Assembly (NCBI GenBank): GCA_006538405.1
Contig: BJKQ01000014.1
Span: forward strand, 1,301,898-1,365,897
From: Hansfordia pulvinata
Taxonomy: Eukaryota > Ascomycota > Sordariomycetes > Xylariales
Direction: 5' to 3'
DNA: 64,000 nt
Both the position numbers and the translations under genes were made by a program. Within the stretch, counting starts at the first letter, position 1, and every line of letters begins with the position of its first letter. A model generated the notes under the pieces. It did no database searches. It worked only from the letters and a program-made list of their open reading frames with translations, and was not told the origin of the DNA. Below are positions 57,567 to 64,000 of this stretch, piece after piece.

Positions 57567-58464
57567 GGTTATTTATAACTTATAAGTTAACTCACGGGTT
57601 GAAAGTTTTAAACCTTTTTACATTAAAACATCATAATGATAAGTTTTAAATAAGTTTTAATAAGTTAAAAAGTAATTTAAAAAATGTAAATAAGTTGTAT
57701 TAAGCTATATTTATTGATTATATTGAAAGGAAAACGATGTTTCTTTATATTAAAATATATTATAATTATAGCTAATAATGCGTTAGCTAGATTTAACTCA
57801 CGTGTGTTAAACTCACGTTAATTCGAATTCACACGAGCTACTTATCTTATTAATTTAAAATAACTCACATAAATTTAATTTATTCGTAAGTTAACTCACG
57901 GATTTAACTTATTTTATTTCATTTAATAAAATAATTCATATTAAGCTTAATTTGAACCTGAATTAATTTTAAAAAGAAAAAACTTAAAGATAATCGATTT
58001 ATTTGTAAAAACGTGAAGTGAAAACTTTTTAGTTAACTTTATTTATTAATTCTCCTTAATAATATATTATTTAAAAATATATCTTCTTTTATGTTTTTTA
58101 TAAAGGTTCATACTTAAATTTTATTTATTTTAAATCCGTAAATCAACTTACAAGTAGCTTAAAGTAACTTATTATATATATAAATTTATTAACGTGAGCT
58201 ATTAACGCACGTAAGTTAATAATATCAGTCATTTAAAGTAACTCACGTGAGTTACTTATAAGTTAACTTAAGGTTCATATATAATTCATAATATTAAGCT
58301 TAATAATAATAAATTATAAAGACATATGATATAATATTATACGTTTATTTAAATTTAAAAGAAAATTAAGAAAATTGAAAGTATGATGTATCTTATAAAC
58401 TCAAGTTATTCACGTTTATAAAAGCTTATAAGCATAATTATAATTTCTTACTTTATATAATAAT

Positions 58465-59092
58465 AAGGTTAATATTATAAAATGTGAATCTTAAGTTACT
58501 TTATTAGTAATTCACGTGAGTTACTTTAAATCAGTGATTTTACTAATGTATATAAGCTTAAATCAGTAAAGTGAGTGATTTATATAAATTTAAGTTACTT
58601 TAACTCAGCTTCTTAATTTACGTAAGTCACTTTCAGTTAATTATAAGTTTATTAACGGATTTGAATTCTTTATCTTAACGAAACTTTAAGTAAATTTACT
58701 TGAATAAAAGCAGTTAAAACCTACTTATTCTATAATATTATTTATTTCTTATGAATATTATAATTAATAATTTTAATATTAAAGCTGGAATTTTAATTTT
58801 ATAATAAGTAATAAGTTATATAAAAGGTTAAAATATTATGCAAGGCTAATTTAAGTTAAAACTCAGCTTATATTAAATAAATAAAGTAATTTAAAATAAA
58901 TAATTCAAATCTTTAAGTTGATTAATAAGTAAGTTAAGTTTATATAAGTTACTTTAAATTAATAAAGTAAGTAATTTATATAAATCCGAATTTATATAAA
59001 TCTAATTTATATGAATCTAAATTAAAAAGGTGAATCACTTACGTGAATCCGGACCTATATAAATCGGTACGAGTTAACTTATTATTAAGCTT
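58465..59092. repeat. Dispersed palindromic repeat, full unit (628 bp, more decayed)
   Basis: Starts AAGGTTAATA (58465). The right arm keeps GTGAATCCGGACC and GAGTTAAC, then ends near ATTATTAAGCTT (about 59092). Many palindromes have decayed from CACGTG to TATATA here. Confidence 0.6.
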
Positions 59093-59115
59093 ATATAATA
59101 AACAGGGTTAGAAAC

Positions 59116-59680
59116 AAGGTTAATATTATAAATCATGAATCTTAAGTTAATTTATAAGTAACTCACGTGAATCACTTTGAATCAATAATTCTACTGATTT
59201 ATGTTAATCTGAGTTACTTTAAACCAGCTTACTGATTTACGTGAGTTACTTTAAGTTACTTATAAATCGATTTACGGATTTAAAAAAAGCAATTTTAAGT
59301 ATAAAAGCAATATAAAAAGCAGTATAAAAGGCAAAAAAAAGACGTACTTAAAATAATATATTATTTAAATAATAATTAATAATTAAATTTAATAATAAAA
59401 ATTTGAATATTAACTTTGAAATAAGTATTTAAGTAGATTAAGATTCATTATATAGCTTAAAGTTAATTTAAGCTTAAATTAAGCTTATAATAAATTAATA
59501 TTTTAATTACAAATAAATAGTATGAATTAATAAGTTAATTTATAAATAACACAGACTCACGTGAGTTACTTTAAATCAGTTAAGTGAGTAACTCATATGA
59601 ATCCGGATTCACGTGAATCTGCGTGAATCAGATTCGCGTGAATCCGTATTCATATATATTAAATTCGAGTTAACTCACGT
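59116..59680. repeat. Dispersed palindromic repeat, full unit with uncertain right end
   Basis: Starts AAGGTTAATA (59116), only 24 bases after the previous copy ends, in the same orientation. It has the GCAATTTTAAGTATAAAAGC spacer start. The right arm (CCGGATTCACGTGAATCTG) runs on into a further inverted arm to about 59790, so the copy may be chimeric. Confidence 0.6.
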
Positions 59681-60880
59681 GAGTTATTAATCTACGTAAG
59701 TTAATAAAATCACTGATTTAAAGTAACTTACGTGAGTTACTTACAAGTTAACTTGAAATTTATGATTTATAATTTCAATATTAATAATAATGCATTATTT
59801 CTTTTTATTAAAGTGACGTATTAATATTCAATGAAAACATAAATATTAATTAACTTCTTTATATTAACGTAAAAAGCTTATATTAAGCTTCAAGCTTATT
59901 ACCTTTACGTTATAAAGTAGTTATAATATGTGAAATTAAATTCACGCGATAATAACTTAATAAGTAAGAAAGAGTTATATTGTTAAAAGTTATTAAATCT
60001 TAATTTATTAGAAACTTGAATTTAAATTAAAAGTGGGTTAATAAAACTTAAGTTTATATAATAAAGTTTTATATAAGTTACTCTCGTCTTTAAGTTAAAG
60101 AATTTACGTGGATTAAACATGATTTATAAGTTCAATCCTGTATTATATAATTAAGCTTAAAGAAGTTTTTAATAGCGTTTTAATTTTATACTCTTAAGTT
60201 AAAAACTTTTTAAGTTAATTTAATTACTATGTAAGTTCATATTAAGACTTGTAAGTAAAGAAAGTTTTTATAAGATAATAAAAATATGTTATATAAAAAT
60301 AAAGTGAAGAATGAATTAACGAGTTATTTCATGTGGGTTATTTACTTACGAGACCTATTTACTTTCCTAATATTAAGTTATAAACGTGATTTTAACTTAT
60401 TATAAGTATACTTAAAGGCTCGTAATTAAGAGATCGTATTCATTTCATTATAATTATATTACATTATATTATTAATAAAAGTAATGTTAATTAAGTTGAA
60501 AAAGGGTTAACTTAATTATATATAATTAATTATATTTTATCTTAATTAACTTTACTTATATTATTTAATAAAAAAATTTGTAACCTCTTTTCATTATTAT
60601 AATAATAATTACGTGAAATCAGTTACATAATCATTGCTTTAAAGGTATTTAATCACGTATTATCTTCATATTATACAGTAAATTTAATATTAATATTAAT
60701 AATAAAAACTTACTTCGATTCACGGGATTGAAAGTCACATTTAAGAGAAGAACGAACGCGTTATATTAATATTATAAATTAATTCAATATAAACTAGTGA
60801 TGAAAATAAATAAAGCTTACTTTAAATCATTTATATTAAGCTTATTTACTTAACTTTATTCAGTATAATTCTTAAAAACC

Positions 60881-61395
60881 AAGGTTAATATTATAAATCG
60901 TGAATCATAAGTTAACTTATAAGTAACTCACGTGAATCACTTAAATTCAGTGATTTTCTTGATTCACGTGAATCTGAGCTACTTTAAATCAGCTTATTAA
61001 TTCACGTGATTTACTTTACGTTATTTATAAATTAACTCACGGACTTAAATAACGCAACTTTATGTATTAAAGTAGTATAAAATAATTCAAAGAGACGTTT
61101 TCTTAAACAAATTACTATTAAATTAATAATTATTTTAAAAAATGTAATTTTAAGTTTACATAAAAAAATAGAGGTTTTAAGTTATGTTAACTTCTTTCTC
61201 TTAATTTAGTTATATATTAAGCTTAATATTAATTATTCTATTAAGTAAATTTTAATAAGTGAATCCGTGACTTAACTTATAAATAACTCAGATTCACGAA
61301 GATATTTTAAATCAATAAGGTGAGTAACTCATATAAATCCGGACTTACATGATTCAGATTTATATGAATCGGATTCGAGTTAGCTTATTATTAAT
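60881..61395. repeat. Dispersed palindromic repeat, full unit (about 515 bp)
   Basis: Starts AAGGTTAATA (60881-60890) and ends in a degraded TATTAAT near 61395 after CGGATTCGAGTTAGC. Arms and spacer follow the same order as the copy at 53650. Confidence 0.65.
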
Positions 61396-61827
61396 TATGT
61401 TAAAAACTGCGTATAATTTTATTACATTTAAAGAGTTAAATCTGTGAGCTACATTATAAGTAGCTTTAAGTAATTTATATAGATTATCAAGTTCAGTTAT
61501 GGTGACCTGGGATTCTTCGCGAGTTAATAAGCTTAAAAATTTAAAACAATTCACGTAAAAGATTTATATAAATCTATTTAAACGTATAATTCATAGTTTT
61601 AAGTTATAATTTAAACATTTATTTATATTAAAATTAAAATTAAAGTGGTTCTAATTAATAATTCAAGTTATTCTTAATATTAAAGTTAATATTAAGCTAA
61701 TTAAGTATAACTTAAATAAATGATTAATTAATATAAGTAACTTATCCCTTTAATTCAATTATTTTAAGTAATAAATCTCTTAATTTATACTTATTTACTT
61801 AAAAGAGCTTACTTATTAATTAATAGG

Positions 61828-62900
61828 ATTAATAATAAGTTAACTCAAATCTGATGCATATAAATCCGGATTCACGTGAGTTACTCACCTCCTTAAATCA
61901 GATTTATATAAATCAGATTCACGTGAATCCGGATTCATGTGAATTACTCACTTTACTGATTTAAAGTAACTTATATAAATTTGAGTTACTTATGAATTAA
62001 CTTATAAATTCATATTTTAATCAATATATTTTATATTAAATAAGTAAAATTAAGTAAAACTAATAATGTTATATATTAAAATACTATAATATTTGTATAT
62101 ATAATAAATAACCTTATATAAATCATGATATAATTCGTTTTACTTAATATAATTTGTTTACTTAATATAATTCATTTTACTTAATAAGTTTATTTTACTT
62201 AATATTAATCATTTTACTTAATTAGTTTATTTTACTTAATGTAATTCATTTTACTCAATTAGTTTTTTTTACTTAATGTAACTTATTGTACTTAATATAG
62301 CTTATATTACTTATTATAACTTATTATACTTATTATAATCCATTTTATTTAATGTAATTCGTTTTACTTAATAAGTTTATTTTACTTAGTATAATTTATT
62401 TTACTTAATATAACTTATTTAATTTATAAGTTAATATAAATTTATAATTCGTTTCACTTATAATAGTTTACCTTACTTATTAAGTTATTATAATTTATTT
62501 TACTTAATATAATTCATTTAATAATTAAACTTAATATAGTTTTTCTTACTTAATATACTTTATTTCATTTAATATAATTTAATTTACTTATTATAATTCA
62601 TTCCACTTAATTTAATTCACTTAAAGTAATGTATTTTAAAGTGAACTTTAAAACTTTAAGTTAAAAATTTTAAATCCGTGAATCGATTCATGAATAACTT
62701 AGAGTAAGTCACATGAATCAGTAAGCTGATTCAAAGTAACTTAGATTCATATAAATCACTCACTCCATTGATTCAGATTCATATGAATCAGATTTATATA
62801 AATCCGGATTCACGTGAATTAATAAAATCACTGATTTAAACTGATTTACGTGAATTATTTATGAATTAACTTAAGATTCATGATTCACATTATTAACCCT
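61828..62900. repeat. Expanded composite unit: dispersed repeat arms around a long minisatellite
   Basis: A left arm (AGGATTAATAATAAGTTAACTC, from about 61828) and a right arm (AAATCCGTGAATCG from 62672 to TATTAACCCT at 62891-62900) face each other as in other units. The spacer is enlarged by a TTTACTTAATATAATTCA array at about 62125-62640. Total length is about 1.07 kb. Confidence 0.6.
62125..62640. repeat. Long degenerate minisatellite of TTTACTTAATATAATTCA units
   Basis: Roughly twenty-five imperfect units of 15-22 bp, with forms such as TTTTACTTAATAAGTTTA and TTTTACTTAATGTAATTCA. It is followed at 62641 by GTGAACTTTAAAACTTTAAG, which also follows the shorter array at 53041. Confidence 0.85.
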
Positions 62901-63164
62901 GCTTATAAATTAACTCACGGATTCATGTTAATTAATTTTAATTAAATTAATAAATACATTTAAGGCTTAATATTAATAAGAATTATTTAATTAAGCCGGG
63001 TTCACTTGAAACTTAATATATTTATTAATATAAGTATTAAACTTTATTAAAATTAATAAATCTTAATTATTCATTTGTTCTTAATACTATATTATTAATA
63101 ACTATTACCTTTTATACTTTTTTATAAGTTTAATACTTAAAATATGCACTTTTTATCATTACCA

Positions 63165-63310
63165 GTTAACTTATAAGTAACTCAAATTCACGTGAGTTAC
63201 TTTAAATCAGTAAGGTGAGTAACTCACGTGAATACGGATTCACGTGAGTTAAACTTAAAGAAATTAATAACTCATAGATTTAACTCGAGTCAACTTATTA
63301 CCATCCTTAA
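63165..63310. repeat. Dispersed palindromic repeat, one arm
   Basis: GTTAACTTATAAGTAACTCA through GTGAATACGGATTCACGTGAG to CGAGTCAACTTATTACCATCC. This is the CCGGATT-bearing arm of the family, with a decayed end. It is the last copy in the window. Confidence 0.55.
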
Positions 63311-64000
63311 TGGTTATATAACTTTACATGAAATGACTTATATAAGTTTCTTATTAGTAAACTTAAAAATTATAGCTTATATCTCAAAATTCTGATTTTT
63401 ATAAATAATATATATATATATACGTATTTTAGTTTTAAGTAAAGTAAGCTTACCAAAGAAGTCTCAATCGGTTTAATTTCAAAGTATTAAAGTCAGGTTT
63501 AAGTATTTTTAAAAATGGATTTTAAGCGTAATATAAGTATATAAATAAATTTATTAAAAGTAAACTTAAATCAACTTATATTATCTTTATTAGTTTATAA
63601 CCATAAACGGAAAAGACCACGGTCTTTCATAAAACGGTTAATATTTAAAGCTAAAAAGTATATCGATTATTTTTTAATTAAATAAAAGCTTAAGCTCTTA
63701 TAGAACTTTCTTTTAAGTTAATAAGTTAAAGCTTAAATCAAAACTTAAGCTGATTCAAGGCAGCTTGCGTATCTTCAATAATAAATCAAATATGCTGATC
63801 TTAAAGTTTTTAAGTCTTATATTAAAAGAGTTAAAGCTATGTCTATATGTTTTTGTTAAAAAAAAACCGTAATAATAATAATAATAAATTTCTTTAAAAT
63901 TACATTTTAATATAAATCTTAATAAGTATATTCATATAGCTTTCACGAAATATGAAGCATAAAGGTTTTAATGTATTACTCATTTTACTCTTATTAAGCG

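Larger units (their letters stand above)
44570..64000. other. AT-rich, RIP-like gene-empty block
   Basis: From about 44,570 to the window end the sequence is dominated by TTAA, TATA and TAAT words, with very few CA/TG or GC words outside decayed palindromes. No open frame exceeds about 90 codons, and those present are low complexity. This is the pattern left by RIP (C to T at CpA on both strands) on repeats in filamentous ascomycetes, and it also fits regional centromeres or subtelomeric isochores. No telomere repeat (TTAGGG) is present at the window end. It continues past base 64,000. Confidence 0.9.

Noticed and set aside
44786..63310. CRISPR-like array from regularly recurring palindromes
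   Set aside because: Spacing is irregular, copies are in both orientations, units are hundreds of bases and diverged, and the host is a eukaryote.
63840..64000. Possible chromosome end at the right edge of the AT-rich block
   Set aside because: No TTAGGG or related telomere repeats are present; the sequence simply continues as AT-rich DNA.

Overview
This window looks like the chromosome of a filamentous ascomycete (Pezizomycotina, most likely Sordariomycetes). The evidence is short GT-AG introns (mostly 60-180 nt) with CTRAC-type branch sites, single-gene transcription units, short convergent gaps, pyrimidine-rich leaders, and an abrupt switch from a GC-balanced gene-rich region to a very AT-rich, gene-empty block of the kind produced by repeat-induced point mutation (RIP). 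The genus cannot be fixed from the sequence alone.

Layout. Bases 1 to about 44,570 hold fifteen protein genes: a UDP-sugar (Yea4-like) transporter cut by the window edge; AMP deaminase; the endocytic actin adaptor Sla1; a TLC-domain ER membrane protein; Cog8 of the Golgi COG tether; the mitochondrial glycine carrier Hem25/SLC25A38; an RS-rich charged coiled-coil protein of unknown function; prefoldin subunit 1; alkaline ceramidase; a TMF/Sgm1-type golgin; the proteasome assembly chaperone Nas6/gankyrin; the spliceosomal WD40 protein Prp46/PRL1; Orc1; a small unknown protein; prefoldin subunit 5; and a large coiled-coil protein with an N-myristoylation-type start (sixteen loci if the 5'-truncated transporter is counted). 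I rebuilt exon structures by hand, and the exon sums close in frame for all genes except three noted below. These are ordinary housekeeping genes with no shared operon-like logic. Some share themes: Golgi and secretory function (Yea4, Cog8, golgin, ceramidase) and prefoldin (PFD1 and PFD5 about 16 kb apart).

Three genes (SLA1, COG8 and the RS-rich protein) carry five apparent one-base deletions. Every one can be restored by lengthening a homopolymer run by one base, which points to uncorrected sequencing indels rather than real gene decay.

Bases about 44,570 to 64,000 are an AT-rich block without credible intact genes. It is not featureless. It contains many copies of a palindrome-rich dispersed repeat, about 330-630 bp long, bounded by AAGGTTAATA and its inverse and full of CACGTG-centred palindromes in every stage of C-to-T decay. 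It also holds an exact 8-bp satellite (TTACTTAA), two related TTTACTTAATATAA minisatellites that abut the same dispersed repeat, a 94-bp nearly perfect tandem duplication, a strand-asymmetric pyrimidine tract with a facing purine tract, a small GC island that looks unmutated, and a decayed, possibly gag-like, coding remnant. The dispersed repeat family is the best candidate for something undescribed here.
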